This document shows, in pieces, positions 24,722-33,838 of a stretch of DNA of 64,000 bases. Below the pieces are notes generated by a model, which saw only the letters and a program-made list of their open reading frames with translations, had not been told where the DNA came from and did no database searches. The translations under genes and the position numbers were made by a program. Origin of the DNA: Bacillota bacterium. Its GTDB lineage: Bacteria; Bacillota; UBA4882; UBA8346. Each line of letters begins with the position of its first letter. Position 1 is the first letter of the stretch. The stretch lies in contig JAEYPR010000003.1 in the NCBI GenBank assembly GCA_023410535.1, positions 124,001 through 188,000 on the forward strand, given 5' to 3'.

Positions 24722-25873
24722 ATGCTTAGCGGCTTTACCGATCGCCAATATTGGGTCGAAACCTTAGTCCGGATTGCCCGTCCGGTTTTGGCTGCCGGCG
24801 CGGCGCGCCGGTTACGGCTGACCCTGCCGCCGGGCGGCGCCAACGGCTCCCGGGAGGAGCGCCGCAGTTATGCGGGACTGGAAGCGTTGGGACGGACTTT
24901 ATTGGGTCTGGCGCCTTGGTTGGAAACGCCGCTGCCGGACGGGGCGGAACGCCGGCTCCAACAGGAAATGGCCGGGTTAGCCCGGGCGGCGCTGGACGCG
25001 GCAACCGACCCTGACTCGCCGGATTTCTTGAACTTCAGCGAAGGCCACCAACCCATCGTCGACGCAGCTTTTTTAGCCCACGCCCTATTGCGGGCGCCTA
25101 ACGCGTTATGGGGCGAGTTAAACCCGCCGCCGCAACGCCATTTGATCGTGGCGTTACAAGCGACCCGGACCCGGAAACCGTTCTTCTGCAACTGGCTGCT
25201 CTTCGCGGCCATGACCGAGACGGTCTTGGGCAAGCTTGGCGCCGACTGGGACCGGATGCGGGTCGACTATGCGCTGCGTCAGCACGAACAATGGTATCTG
25301 GGAGATGGCCTCTATGGAGACGGTCCCGCGTTTCACTGGGATTACTATAACAGCTTCGTGATCCAGCCGATGCTGATCGATATCGTCGCGGCGGTAGCCG
25401 CGGAAGATCCGGAATGGGCGGCGCTGCAACCGCTGCTGCTACAACGGGCCGCCCGTTACGCGGCAATTTTGGAACGGTTGATCTCCCCCGAAGGCACCTT
25501 CCCGCCGATCGGCCGGTCGCTGGTCTACCGCTTCGGGGCGTTTCACCATTTAGCCCAAATGGCGTTGGCGAAAAATCTTCCGGTCGAACTCGCGCCGTCC
25601 CAGGTCCGTTGCGGCTTAACCGCGGTGATCCGCCGGATGATGAACGCGCCCGGCCTCTTTGATGAGCAGGGTTGGTTGCGGATTGGCTTCTACGGCGCGC
25701 AGGACGCTTTGGGTGAACATTATATCTCCACCGGCAGCCTCTATCTATGTACCGCCGTGTTTCTGCCGCTGGGTTTACCCCCCGCAGACCCTTTCTGGGC
25801 CGATCCGCCCCGCGCCTGGACCAGCAAACGAATCTGGTCCGGCAGCGACGAACCCTGCGATCATGCGTTATGA
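24722..25873 (+). CDS. DUF2264 domain protein
   Basis: A 383-residue cytoplasmic protein of the DUF2264 family, an alpha-helical toroid type found in polysaccharide degradation loci. Recognisable blocks are YAGLEALGRTLLGLAPWLE near residue 50, NWLLFAAMTET near 155 and GDGLYGDGPAFHWDYYNSFVIQPM near 200. The biochemical role is not established; its position after the lyase and GH88 genes suggests it acts on the same substrate. ATG 24722 (GGAGGT ten bases upstream) is preferred over the in-frame TTG at 24683, which lies within the cre-like palindrome. GC content is high and similar to the lyase and GH88 genes. Confidence 0.8.
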   Translation: MLSGFTDRQYWVETLVRIARPVLAAGAARRLRLTLPPGGANGSREERRSYAGLEALGRTLLGLAPWLETPLPDGAERRLQQEMAGLARAALDAATDPDSPDFLNFSEGHQPIVDAAFLAHALLRAPNALWGELNPPPQRHLIVALQATRTRKPFFCNWLLFAAMTETVLGKLGADWDRMRVDYALRQHEQWYLGDGLYGDGPAFHWDYYNSFVIQPMLIDIVAAVAAEDPEWAALQPLLLQRAARYAAILERLISPEGTFPPIGRSLVYRFGAFHHLAQMALAKNLPVELAPSQVRCGLTAVIRRMMNAPGLFDEQGWLRIGFYGAQDALGEHYISTGSLYLCTAVFLPLGLPPADPFWADPPRAWTSKRIWSGSDEPCDHAL

Positions 25874-25901
25874 AACAACAAACCGTGCCGGTTGCGCGAC
25901 A

Positions 25902-25942
25902 CCGCCGAAATATTCAACCCGCTGGATTGAATATTTCGGCGG
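25902..25942. repeat. Perfect 16-bp hairpin after the DUF2264 gene
   Basis: CCGCCGAAATATTCAA (25902-25917) pairs with 25927-25942 around a 9-base loop, 28 bases after the stop. It lacks a T run. It is followed by degenerate copies of short ATATT/TTCCGG words up to the terminator at 26050. Confidence 0.75.
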
Positions 25943-26049
25943 TTGGATCTTCTATTCCGGTTCTTGGATATTGTATATCGGTCGTTAGATTTCCTATTTA
26001 AGTTCCGGAATTTGATATTCCGGGGATTAAATATTGAATTCCGGTCCTT

Positions 26050-26104
26050 AAAAATAACATTCCGGTTCCGAAATTTATAATTCAGGAACCGGAATGTTAT
26101 TTTT
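26050..26104. terminator. Strong bidirectional terminator
   Basis: A perfect 20-bp stem (26050-26069 with 26085-26104), starting in AAAAA and ending in TTTTT, with a 15-base loop. It separates the convergent DUF2264 and esterase genes. Confidence 0.9.
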
Positions 26105-26146
26105 TACGAGCAAAATTCTATTTTTTAAGTACTTATTGCTTCGTTT

Positions 26147-26980
26147 TTACCGGATTTCGGCCGCTCCGTTCAAATCGATATACGGCGCCAGCCGCGGAAT
26201 TTTCTCCTGAATCCCTTGCGCCACCAATTTGGCGATCTGCAGCGCGCCTTCATACGTAAAATGGGTATGGTCGGAACTGCCGTTGGGGTAATTCTGCGGC
26301 CATGCTTCCGGGCCAAAGGTCATAAACAACTTCTCCGCCTCGGACGCGCCCAAACCAACCAACAATTCCCGGCTTTGCTGTTGCAGGTCGATGAAGGGAA
26401 CCATTTTCTCAGCCGCCAACGCTTTGACGTTGTCAGTGTAACTCGGCGCATGACTGGTAGCGAAAACTCCGTTCGCGTTAAAATGCCACCGTTCCACCGG
26501 GGTCAGCAATACCGGAATCGCTCCAGCGGCCCGGGTTTCATCAACATATTGACCCAAATATTGTCGATATTGGTCCGGCGTTGTCGCCCGAGTGGAGCCG
26601 GCCGCGCTATCCTGGTCGTTATGACCCATCTGAATCAAGACATAATCGCCGGGCTTTAAACTTGCTTTGATCTTATCCCACCAGCCTTCCGTAATGAACG
26701 ACCTGGTGCTCCGGCCCGATTTGGCGGTATTATTGACCGCGATGCCGCTGCCTGCTTTAAGAAACTTCGGGAAAACCTGTCCCCAGCCGGTTCGCGGGAA
26801 ACGCTGCGGTTCATAATAACTGCAGGTTGAATCGCTGACGAAATAGATTGCAATCTTCAATGCCGCCGGCGTGGCTTGCGCTGAACCGCTCTGGTTCTCC
26901 GCGAGGCAATGAACGGAAATCAAACTCGCGAATATACCGATTAAGCATACGATAAGCATAATTTTGTTTTTTGGACTCAT
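26147..26980 (-). CDS. Secreted GDSL/SGNH esterase, rhamnogalacturonan acetylesterase-like
   Basis: A 277-residue SGNH hydrolase with a signal peptide of about 27 residues (KIMLIVCLIGIFASLISV, cleaved near CLA-EN), so it acts outside the cytoplasm. The nucleophile Ser is in FVSDSTCSYY (SDST instead of the usual GDS), the oxyanion Asn in MGHND, and the Asp/His pair in SDHTHF. This set matches rhamnogalacturonan acetylesterases such as YesT, which remove acetyl groups from pectin. ATG 26980 follows GAGGAGG; a TTG at 26998 lies within that site. It stands convergent to the lyase operon and probably deacetylates the polymer before uptake. Confidence 0.85.
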   Translation of the reverse strand: MSPKNKIMLIVCLIGIFASLISVHCLAENQSGSAQATPAALKIAIYFVSDSTCSYYEPQRFPRTGWGQVFPKFLKAGSGIAVNNTAKSGRSTRSFITEGWWDKIKASLKPGDYVLIQMGHNDQDSAAGSTRATTPDQYRQYLGQYVDETRAAGAIPVLLTPVERWHFNANGVFATSHAPSYTDNVKALAAEKMVPFIDLQQQSRELLVGLGASEAEKLFMTFGPEAWPQNYPNGSSDHTHFTYEGALQIAKLVAQGIQEKIPRLAPYIDLNGAAEIR

Positions 26981-27103
26981 TCGGATAGGCCTCCTCAAGA
27001 CAATATTGGGGTACCGATCCTTATTTTACTAAATCACGTTGCAAATTTCTGTCACAATCTTGACTCAATTAAACTGATTTCGCCAATTTTTGCTTAAAGG
27101 TTC

Positions 27104-27982
27104 TCACTCCAATCGCATGACATAGTAGACCCCGCCAAAGATTAAGAGGCTGCCGGCGGCGAAAGCCCATGTCAATGCTTCGCCCAGGATTAGCAAACCC
27201 AGAATGCTGCCCACGACCGATTGGAGGAAGAAGAACAACCCCGCCTGGTGCGGATGGGTCAGGGCGATCCCTTTATTCCAACAAAAAAACGCGATAGTAG
27301 TGGAAATGATCGCCACGTACAGGATACTCAACCAGACCGGCAGACTGCTCAAAGCCCCCGCCATGTCCCAGGCGTTCCGTTCCGCCCAGGCCGCCGGGAA
27401 CGCCAGTACCGTCGCCCAGAGAATCCCCCAGGTGGTGATCTGCAACGGCGTATGCCGGGCCGCCGCTTGCTTGGACAGCACCGAATAATACCCCCATAAG
27501 CCGGCCGCCAGCAAAAAGAAGAGATTACCGGGGTTCAACGCCTCGGATTGTCCTAGCCCGGTAGGACCAGTAATGATCAAAACGCCGGCCATGGAAATGC
27601 CGATCGCCAACAATTGTCTCCCGCTGATCTTGGCCCGTAAGAGCAATATGGCGAAGAGCGATTGAAACACCGGCGACAGGGTGGTGATGACCGCTCCCAG
27701 ATGGGCCGAGGAAAGCTTGGTACCGATAAATTGGGCCGCGATCGAGAGAAAATAACCGAAGAAGCCGATCTGAAACAGCAAACCCCGATCTTCCTTGGGA
27801 ATAATTTTGACCCCGCTCCAGCGGCACCAAACGAGTAAGATGACTGCGGCGATAAAAAAGCGGATAAACAACAAGGTAAACGGCGGGATGGTTTGTAACG
27901 CGTATTTACTGGCGACATACATGCCGCCCCAAATGCTGGCTGCCAATGCCAGATAAAACGGACCTTGCCAACGGGTTTGCAA
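27104..27982 (-). CDS. EamA/DMT-family transporter
   Basis: A 292-residue inner-membrane protein with ten predicted helices in two EamA repeats (IWGGMYVASKYALQTI at the start; AFFCWNKGIALTHPHQAG near 225). DMT transporters export metabolites or amino acids; substrate cannot be deduced. The start is TTG 27982, with AGGAGGT eight bases upstream. It lies 69 bases after the AraC-type regulator on the same strand and may be controlled by it. Confidence 0.88.
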   Translation of the reverse strand: MQTRWQGPFYLALAASIWGGMYVASKYALQTIPPFTLLFIRFFIAAVILLVWCRWSGVKIIPKEDRGLLFQIGFFGYFLSIAAQFIGTKLSSAHLGAVITTLSPVFQSLFAILLLRAKISGRQLLAIGISMAGVLIITGPTGLGQSEALNPGNLFFLLAAGLWGYYSVLSKQAAARHTPLQITTWGILWATVLAFPAAWAERNAWDMAGALSSLPVWLSILYVAIISTTIAFFCWNKGIALTHPHQAGLFFFLQSVVGSILGLLILGEALTWAFAAGSLLIFGGVYYVMRLE

Positions 27983-28051
27983 CCGGACCGACCTCCTAAA
28001 ATAGCAATCCTGCTTATTATAGGCTTTGGCCGATTGCGTTGTTTGACGTTT

Positions 28052-28783
28052 TTACCGTTCTTTTTTAGCCCGGATTCGGTTTTTCTTCCGGTACTCCGAA
28101 GGAAGCAGGCCAAAAACGGCTTGAAACTGCCGCGTCAAGGTCGCGTGATGTTCATAGCCGACCTGCTGCGCGATTTGCAACAGATTATAATCGGTCTCCG
28201 CCAGCAGGTTTTGGGCTTTCGCCAACCGGAGCTGCCGGATATAAGTCATCGGCGACAGACCGAACTTCCGTTGGAACCATTCGCAATAATAGGAGAGCTG
28301 ATAATGTTCCAACGCGGCCAATTGTTGTAGGGTAATCGGGCGGTGGTAGTTTTTGGCGATATATTCCAACGAAGGATGACCGGTTGCCGGCTCCAGCAGC
28401 CGTAAAATATAACGGAACAGATCCTGTAGCCGTTGGTTGGCCTGCGGCCCTTCCCCGACTTCCAATGCCAATAGGTTACGGATCGCCTGCCACCGTTCAT
28501 CCATCGGTTGAGCGGTCGGACGGTCGATTGCCACTGCCGGAATAAACGCCGGCGGAATATCAAAAACCAAAAACTGATTGGATGATTGCGCGTAAAACGA
28601 ATGGCGGGCGTCGGGCGGGATATAGATCACCTCGGGGCCGTTTTCCAAAAAGGACTGCGCCGCCACTGTCACTGCGAGCGCCCCATTGACCGGGATGATC
28701 AATTGGGCATAAGCGTGGGCATGGGTATGAGGCTCCGCAACATAACTGCGCCGCTCGCAAATGACACTTCTCAGTCCGTCCAT
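28052..28783 (-). CDS. AraC-family transcriptional regulator
   Basis: A 243-residue regulator with a short cupin-like N-terminal domain (EPHTHAHAYAQLIIPVNG) and a C-terminal AraC helix-turn-helix pair (ITLQQLAALEHYQLSYYCEWFQRKFG; VGYEHHATLTRQFQAVFGLLP, each shown in part). The ATG is preceded by GGAGG. It precedes the EamA transporter and diverges from uppP. This combination of AraC regulator plus exporter is common for small-molecule efflux, with the ligand unknown. Confidence 0.88.
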   Translation of the reverse strand: MDGLRSVICERRSYVAEPHTHAHAYAQLIIPVNGALAVTVAAQSFLENGPEVIYIPPDARHSFYAQSSNQFLVFDIPPAFIPAVAIDRPTAQPMDERWQAIRNLLALEVGEGPQANQRLQDLFRYILRLLEPATGHPSLEYIAKNYHRPITLQQLAALEHYQLSYYCEWFQRKFGLSPMTYIRQLRLAKAQNLLAETDYNLLQIAQQVGYEHHATLTRQFQAVFGLLPSEYRKKNRIRAKKER

Positions 28784-28942
28784 TGCCTGCCTCCGATAAT
28801 TTCATGTAATGCTTCGTTATGGCAATTAGATACCAAAAACACCACTGAAGAAATTTCTGCAAAGAATCGAATTTTCCATAATTAATATTAAGGTAAAGTA
28901 TGATATTATTAAATGCGAGTGTAAAAATAAGGAGTGGATGCG

Positions 28943-29740
28943 TTGCTGATCTTTACCGCGATCATCTTGGGAATTATCGAAGGTTTTACGGAATTCTTAC
29001 CGATCTCATCAACCGGCCATTTGATCGTTGCAGCCCATCTATTAAACTTTCAAGGCGCCTTCGCGGTGCTTTTCGAAATCGTCATCCAACTCGGCGCCAT
29101 TTTGGCGGTGATCTATTATTACCGCCGCAAAATCTTTGATTCCTTGCTGAAATTAAAACCGGGCCAGGACGGTTTTGCTTTTTGGTCAAAGATCCTCATG
29201 GCTTTTTTCCCTTTTGCGGTGACCGGTTTTTTAACCAAAGACCTGATTGAGAAATACCTCTTCTCGCCGTATACTGTCGCTTGCGCGTTGATCATCGGCG
29301 CCATTCTCATTTTGCTGGTCGGACGGGGCCAGGGGAGCGGCATCACGCGAATCGCCAACCTGAGTTACCAAAGCGCCTTCTTAATCGGCGTCGCCCAATG
29401 CCTTGCCTTATTTCCGGGGATGTCCCGCTCGGCCTCGACCATCATTGGCGGTTTGCTGCTCGGGCTGACGCTGACCGAAGCGGCGGAATTCTCCTTCTTT
29501 TTGGCTATTCCCACTATGTTGGCCGCGACGACCGTTTCGTTGATTCACGGCGTCGGCTCGTTGTCTTCCCAAGAGGCCCTCGCTTTAAGCATCGGTTTTC
29601 TGATCTCTTTTATCACGGCGCTGGTTGTGATCGATAAGTTCATCGCTTTTTTGACCAAACATTCCATGCGGCCCTTTGCTTATTACCGGATTGTGGTGGG
29701 AATTTTAATCTTCATTGTTTTTGCCGAAAAACTCCCCTAA
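28943..29740 (+). CDS. uppP: Undecaprenyl-diphosphatase
   Basis: A 265-residue integral membrane phosphatase that recycles undecaprenyl pyrophosphate to the carrier lipid for peptidoglycan synthesis; it also gives bacitracin resistance (BacA). The family signatures are clear: EGFTEFLPISSTGHL near residues 12-26 and FPGMSRSASTIIGGLLLG near 158-175. TTG 28943 is chosen because AAGGAG ends eight bases before it; the GTG at 28934 overlaps that ribosome site. Its stop overlaps the stop of a Spo0E-like gene on the other strand. Confidence 0.95.
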   Translation: MLIFTAIILGIIEGFTEFLPISSTGHLIVAAHLLNFQGAFAVLFEIVIQLGAILAVIYYYRRKIFDSLLKLKPGQDGFAFWSKILMAFFPFAVTGFLTKDLIEKYLFSPYTVACALIIGAILILLVGRGQGSGITRIANLSYQSAFLIGVAQCLALFPGMSRSASTIIGGLLLGLTLTEAAEFSFFLAIPTMLAATTVSLIHGVGSLSSQEALALSIGFLISFITALVVIDKFIAFLTKHSMRPFAYYRIVVGILIFIVFAEKLP

Positions 29741-29913
29741 CCCTCGCTATTCTTTTTTAGCAACATCTTCTCATACTCAAGCAAAAGCGCATCCAGGATC
29801 TGACTGGCTCCCACTACTTCCGGGTCGGTTAATTCCCGGTTGGCGGTGAGATCTTTTAACCGTCCGCGCAACGTCTGAATTTCCGCCTTTAATTCATCAA
29901 GGTTTGGCGCCAT
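29737..29913 (-). CDS. Spo0E-like aspartyl-phosphate phosphatase family peptide
   Basis: A 58-residue protein read directly from the minus strand: an N-terminal helix (LDELKAEIQTLRGRLKDL), a short linker, then a second helix with VGASQILDALLLEYEKM. The SQxLD...Y arrangement is the signature of the Spo0E-like family (PF09388), which dephosphorylates Spo0A~P and so restrains sporulation. Length is normal (50-85). ATG 29913 follows GAGGGG-type sequence (GGAGGGG) at good spacing. Its TAG overlaps the uppP TAA tail to tail. Presence suggests a spore-forming host. The residue identities are my own translation. Confidence 0.75.
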   Translation of the reverse strand: MAPNLDELKAEIQTLRGRLKDLTANRELTDPEVVGASQILDALLLEYEKMLLKKNSEG

Positions 29914-29960
29914 TGCTATCCCCTCCTCGGATTGATTTGCTTGACAAACAATTTTTCACT

Positions 29961-30890
29961 TCAAATGGTATATGGAATCTCGGATCCTTTGACAATGTCC
30001 GAATCGAATCCTTGGCAATTCAACAACATTTCCAATGATCGCTGCGTTAAATCCCTTTGCAATGTCGGACCAAAGATCACTTCGCGAATGGAGGATTTGA
30101 TCTCCTCCTGGTTTTGGTTTGACCCTAATTTGATGCGGGTATACGGGATAAGTCGGCCCGCGACAATCCGAAAGTCGATCTGTTCGGCCAGATCCCGGTA
30201 ACGGTGGATTTTTTTCACGATCCGCCATTCCCGTTCTTCCCGGTACTTCCGGTTCTTCATCATACAAGCGCAGCCGATGAATTCTTTTTGCAGTTGTCGG
30301 GTCAAGGCTTTAACGACCGCCGGCTCCGCTTCGGGATTTGCGCCAATCAACTCATGGACCGTTGCAAATGATCGCTTCAGGATTTGCTCGATTAAACCGG
30401 TTTGGTCGCTTTTCTCGTAAAGAATTTTGAAGCACCCGAGCTCCGGTCCGGCAACCGCTTGGAACTGCCGCGGATCAAACCCGACCGAATAGCCGGCCCC
30501 GTTGGACCCATAACCGCGCCATTGACTCAACAAATCGCCATCCTCGCAGAAACAGCAGACATAAACTTCAATGTCGAAATTTAAAAAACCGTTTACGTGC
30601 GATTCCTTCTCCAACAAATAACTAAGCACCCGTTTTTCGAGACTGTCCCGCGCCGCATCCCATCGCTGCCGCAAGACATTTTGGATCACCGCGTAGCCAT
30701 AATCGACTTCGGATGAGTCATTCATATAACGAATATTGGTGGCCCAAAGTTCATGGTTTTTGATGATGCCGTAGAGACCGTTCCCGTTAGTATAATGATA
30801 CCACGGCGTAGCCGGAATCGGAAATGTTTGGGAATAAAATTCGGCGAAGCTTCGATTAAATGCCCTCTCATAATCAGCTTGAGCAATCAT
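29961..30890 (-). CDS. DUF2971 domain protein
   Basis: A 309-residue soluble protein of the DUF2971 family. The typical opening is WYHYTNGNGLYGIIKNHELWATNIRYMND at about 29-58 (quoted in part: LYGIIKNHELWATN), followed by CFCEDGDLLSQWRGYG near 132 and a C-terminal REVIFGP block. Function is unknown; family members are scattered through accessory and defence regions of bacterial genomes. There is no signal peptide or membrane helix. A moderate ribosome site (AAAGAGG) lies 12 bases before the ATG. Neither neighbour suggests a pathway. Confidence 0.75.
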   Translation of the reverse strand: MIAQADYERAFNRSFAEFYSQTFPIPATPWYHYTNGNGLYGIIKNHELWATNIRYMNDSSEVDYGYAVIQNVLRQRWDAARDSLEKRVLSYLLEKESHVNGFLNFDIEVYVCCFCEDGDLLSQWRGYGSNGAGYSVGFDPRQFQAVAGPELGCFKILYEKSDQTGLIEQILKRSFATVHELIGANPEAEPAVVKALTRQLQKEFIGCACMMKNRKYREEREWRIVKKIHRYRDLAEQIDFRIVAGRLIPYTRIKLGSNQNQEEIKSSIREVIFGPTLQRDLTQRSLEMLLNCQGFDSDIVKGSEIPYTI

Positions 30891-31007
30891 CGTATTTCAT
30901 TGCCTCTTTCCTGTCGATTGACCGTCAACTGCATCCGGCAATGATTATGCCCAGGAGCGGATTTTTCATGATGCCTTTTGGCATCCAAACGCCATGCACC
31001 GGGATGG

Positions 31008-32096
31008 CTAAGAGCTTTTTAACGCGAGGTATTGAGAGGGCGTTACGCCCGTATGCTTTTTAAAAAGGCGACTGAAATATTCGACATCTTTATAGCCAAG
31101 CTGCTCGGCAACTTGGTAGGTGAGTAAAGCGCCGTCCGAAAACAGTTTCTTCGCCCGTTCCAGTTTGACCAGCGTGATGTATTGGCTCACCCGTTGCCCG
31201 GTTTTTTCCCGAAAGACCTCACTCACATGGGAGCGGTGTAAAAACAAGGCCTCGGACAAACTTTGCAATGTGATCGCCCGATCAATATGCTCCAGGACAT
31301 AGTCGGACACCTGAGCGACGATCCCGCTCCGTTCCCCGAAACTTAACCGCTTGACCGTCGCCGCCAAGTCAGCGGTCAAGCTGCCAAACTGTTCTGCCAT
31401 CGCTACAACGTTTTGGTCGTTTCCGCAATCAAACCGCCGTAACCGGTTTAAATCGGCAAAACGTTCAAGCCAAGGCAGCTCATGCGCAACGCGGTCAATG
31501 ATTTCGCCAAGTCCTTTTTGAACAATCAAGACAATTTTGGGCGGTTCCAGACTGTCCGCCAACGCGGCGATAACCTTTCGCGCAGTAGTACCTGTTGTTG
31601 GATCCCCTGCCAAAATCGCGGCAGCCAGCTGCTGAAATTCGTATTCGGAGTAGTGCAAAAACGCCGCCCGTTCCAACTCTTCTTCCAACTGCTTGAGGTA
31701 TTGCCGGTTTTCGTTAATCTCAGCCAATTCCGCCGCGACCCGCTTTAACAGTCGCGCCAGGTCCTCCTCGGTGACCGGCTTGACGATATAATCGAACGCT
31801 CCTAAAACAATTCCCTGTCGGGCGTAACTAAAATCACAGTAATCGCTTGCAAAGACCACTAACTTGGCGAGTTTGCGTTCCATTACCTTTTGCAGCAGTT
31901 CGATCCCATCCACTTTTGGCATGCGAATATCCGTGATTACCAAATCAACCGGGTGTTCTTCCAACCGTTTTAATGCTTGATACCCGTCCCTGGCTTCAGC
32001 GTACACCGTAAAGCCGCAACTTTCACCCCAGCGCTTCATCCGCTTCCATTCCAGCAGAGCAACCTCGGAGTCATCAACCAGCAGTACTGTATACAT
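31008..32096 (-). CDS. Response regulator with AraC-type output domain
   Basis: A 362-residue response regulator: receiver domain with Asp56 in VITDIRMPKVDG and Lys in DYIVKPV, a coiled-coil-like linker, then an AraC double helix-turn-helix (ITLQSLSEALFLHRSHVS; YKDVEYFSRLFKKHTG). It is shorter than the YesN-type regulator at 16398 and lacks most of its middle domain. It starts 44 bases after the histidine kinase stop on the same strand, so the two form a two-component system. Targets are unknown; a weak hairpin (30970-30985) follows. Confidence 0.9.
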   Translation of the reverse strand: MYTVLLVDDSEVALLEWKRMKRWGESCGFTVYAEARDGYQALKRLEEHPVDLVITDIRMPKVDGIELLQKVMERKLAKLVVFASDYCDFSYARQGIVLGAFDYIVKPVTEEDLARLLKRVAAELAEINENRQYLKQLEEELERAAFLHYSEYEFQQLAAAILAGDPTTGTTARKVIAALADSLEPPKIVLIVQKGLGEIIDRVAHELPWLERFADLNRLRRFDCGNDQNVVAMAEQFGSLTADLAATVKRLSFGERSGIVAQVSDYVLEHIDRAITLQSLSEALFLHRSHVSEVFREKTGQRVSQYITLVKLERAKKLFSDGALLTYQVAEQLGYKDVEYFSRLFKKHTGVTPSQYLALKSS

Positions 32097-32140
32097 TGAC
32101 GACGTTCTCCTTCATTCCCTTGATTGTCGATCGCCCCCGA

Positions 32141-33631
32141 TTATTGTTGGACAATCGGTATGGTGAAATAGACCGTGGCCCCCGCTCCCAAACGCCCTTC
32201 AATCCAGATCCGGCCGCCGTGTTTTTGAATAATCTTTTTATTGGTCGCCAGTCCGATGCCGTGCCCTTCAAACTCCTCGGCCGAATGCAACCGTTGAAAA
32301 ACGGCGAACAATTTTCCGGCATACTCCATATCAAACCCAACCCCGTTATCTTGAATAGCAACCTGATATTCGGTCGCAAGTGTGCGACAACTGATGGTAA
32401 TCACTGTTTTGGGTCGATCTTTCGAAAATTTAATGGCATTGGTCAAGATGTTGAAAACAACCTCCCGCATCAGAACCTTATCAGCGTGAATCCACGGCAG
32501 GGGTCTTTCGTAGCGGAGTTCCATCTCCCGGTTCGAATATGCCGTTTGCAAATGATCAAAGACGTCGGTGGTCATCGTTTGGAGGTTCATCGCTTCCTTG
32601 GTCAACTGGCGGCGCGATGTTAACGAATACGCCAGCAACCGGTCGATTAACTTAATTGCGTCATTCCCAATCGTCGCGATGTTGGTGACCATTTGGCCGA
32701 GATCCGGATGGAGTTCGGGACCGTAATCTTCAATGATAAATTTGGCATAACCGCTGATTGCGCGGAGCGGCGCCTTTAAATCATGGGAAACGATAAATGC
32801 GAACGCTTCAAGCTCGGCAATGACATTCTCCAGGTCGATCGTTCTTTCACCCACCCGTTTTTCGAGATCTTTATTTAACTCCTTAATCTCATGGATGGCT
32901 TGACGGTAGGCGGTGACGTCGTCAAAAAAAACGCCGACTCGATCATCCACTTTAAAAGCGTTAGCCCGGTAATGGCGCTGTCGGACCGGATTGTAAGGCT
33001 CGAGCTTTTCCGCCTGTCCGGTCGCCATGATTCGCCGGTACGTATCCAAATATTGCGTCGGGTAACCGGTCGCCTCGCTCCAACTCTTGCCAATCACAGC
33101 CGCGGTTAGGGTTGACTGTTGTTCGCTGCCGGGGCTGAATTCGACAAATCGTAAATCGATTAACTCCCGCCCTTCATAGACCGGTTCTACCACAAAAAAG
33201 CCATTCAACATCTCTTCAAAGAGCAGTTTGGATCGGGTTTCGCTTGCTTGGCCGGCTGTCTCAACCGCCCGACGGTATCTAAAAATTTGGATGGCAAGGA
33301 CGACGCCAACGATGCTGAAGGCAAGGTCCAACAATATCCGGGATGGCTGCGTTTCCGGCAGTTTTGCAATCAATCCCGGAGCGTCAACCGCCAAAAACCC
33401 AATCATTTGGACTGCCAAAATCGACAGACTGAGCAATCCATAATAACAGCCCCAAACCCAAAAGATCAATCCTGGAAAAACGATACTCCAGATCAGATAA
33501 ACTGTTTTTCCGGCGACCGTAAGGGGAATCCCATAGTTAGCGCCCCATAAGCAAAGGAATCCCATCATTAATGACAAACCGACCTTAAAAGCATCCCCTG
33601 CCAACTTTCCTCGCTGTGTGCCTAGATCCAT
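32141..33631 (-). CDS. Membrane sensor histidine kinase with PAS domain
   Basis: A 496-residue kinase. The first 115 residues form about four membrane helices with little outside the membrane (MASE-like), followed by a PAS domain at about 130-240, a coiled coil, the HisKA domain with FIVSHDLKAPLRAISGY, and an ATPase domain (N box NILTNAIKFSKD, DNGVGFD, GHGIGL). The dimerisation motif is of the phytochrome-associated kind but there is no photosensory domain. An AAGGAT ribosome site lies about nine bases before the ATG. It precedes its response regulator at 31008-32096. The membrane part probably senses a lipid or redox state (inference). Confidence 0.9.
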   Translation of the reverse strand: MDLGTQRGKLAGDAFKVGLSLMMGFLCLWGANYGIPLTVAGKTVYLIWSIVFPGLIFWVWGCYYGLLSLSILAVQMIGFLAVDAPGLIAKLPETQPSRILLDLAFSIVGVVLAIQIFRYRRAVETAGQASETRSKLLFEEMLNGFFVVEPVYEGRELIDLRFVEFSPGSEQQSTLTAAVIGKSWSEATGYPTQYLDTYRRIMATGQAEKLEPYNPVRQRHYRANAFKVDDRVGVFFDDVTAYRQAIHEIKELNKDLEKRVGERTIDLENVIAELEAFAFIVSHDLKAPLRAISGYAKFIIEDYGPELHPDLGQMVTNIATIGNDAIKLIDRLLAYSLTSRRQLTKEAMNLQTMTTDVFDHLQTAYSNREMELRYERPLPWIHADKVLMREVVFNILTNAIKFSKDRPKTVITISCRTLATEYQVAIQDNGVGFDMEYAGKLFAVFQRLHSAEEFEGHGIGLATNKKIIQKHGGRIWIEGRLGAGATVYFTIPIVQQ

Positions 33632-33838
33632 CGGAATATTATCCTTGACTTTTGATAACCATGAAGCATATTACATCCTTGGCGCCATTTTTCAATCTGG
33701 CCGCATTATTTATATCGGTCGGTTGATCTTCATAAATAAGCAGTTATTCACTAATATTGCAGAAAAAGTATAAATTTTCTGTCGATTAGAAGGAATTTCA
33801 AATTCCCATAAATGATTGGAATTTATAAAAGAAAAGAC

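Noticed and set aside
33700..33730. A second sigma-D-like promoter before the histidine kinase (ACCGATAT on minus)
   Set aside because: No TAAA at the required distance upstream.
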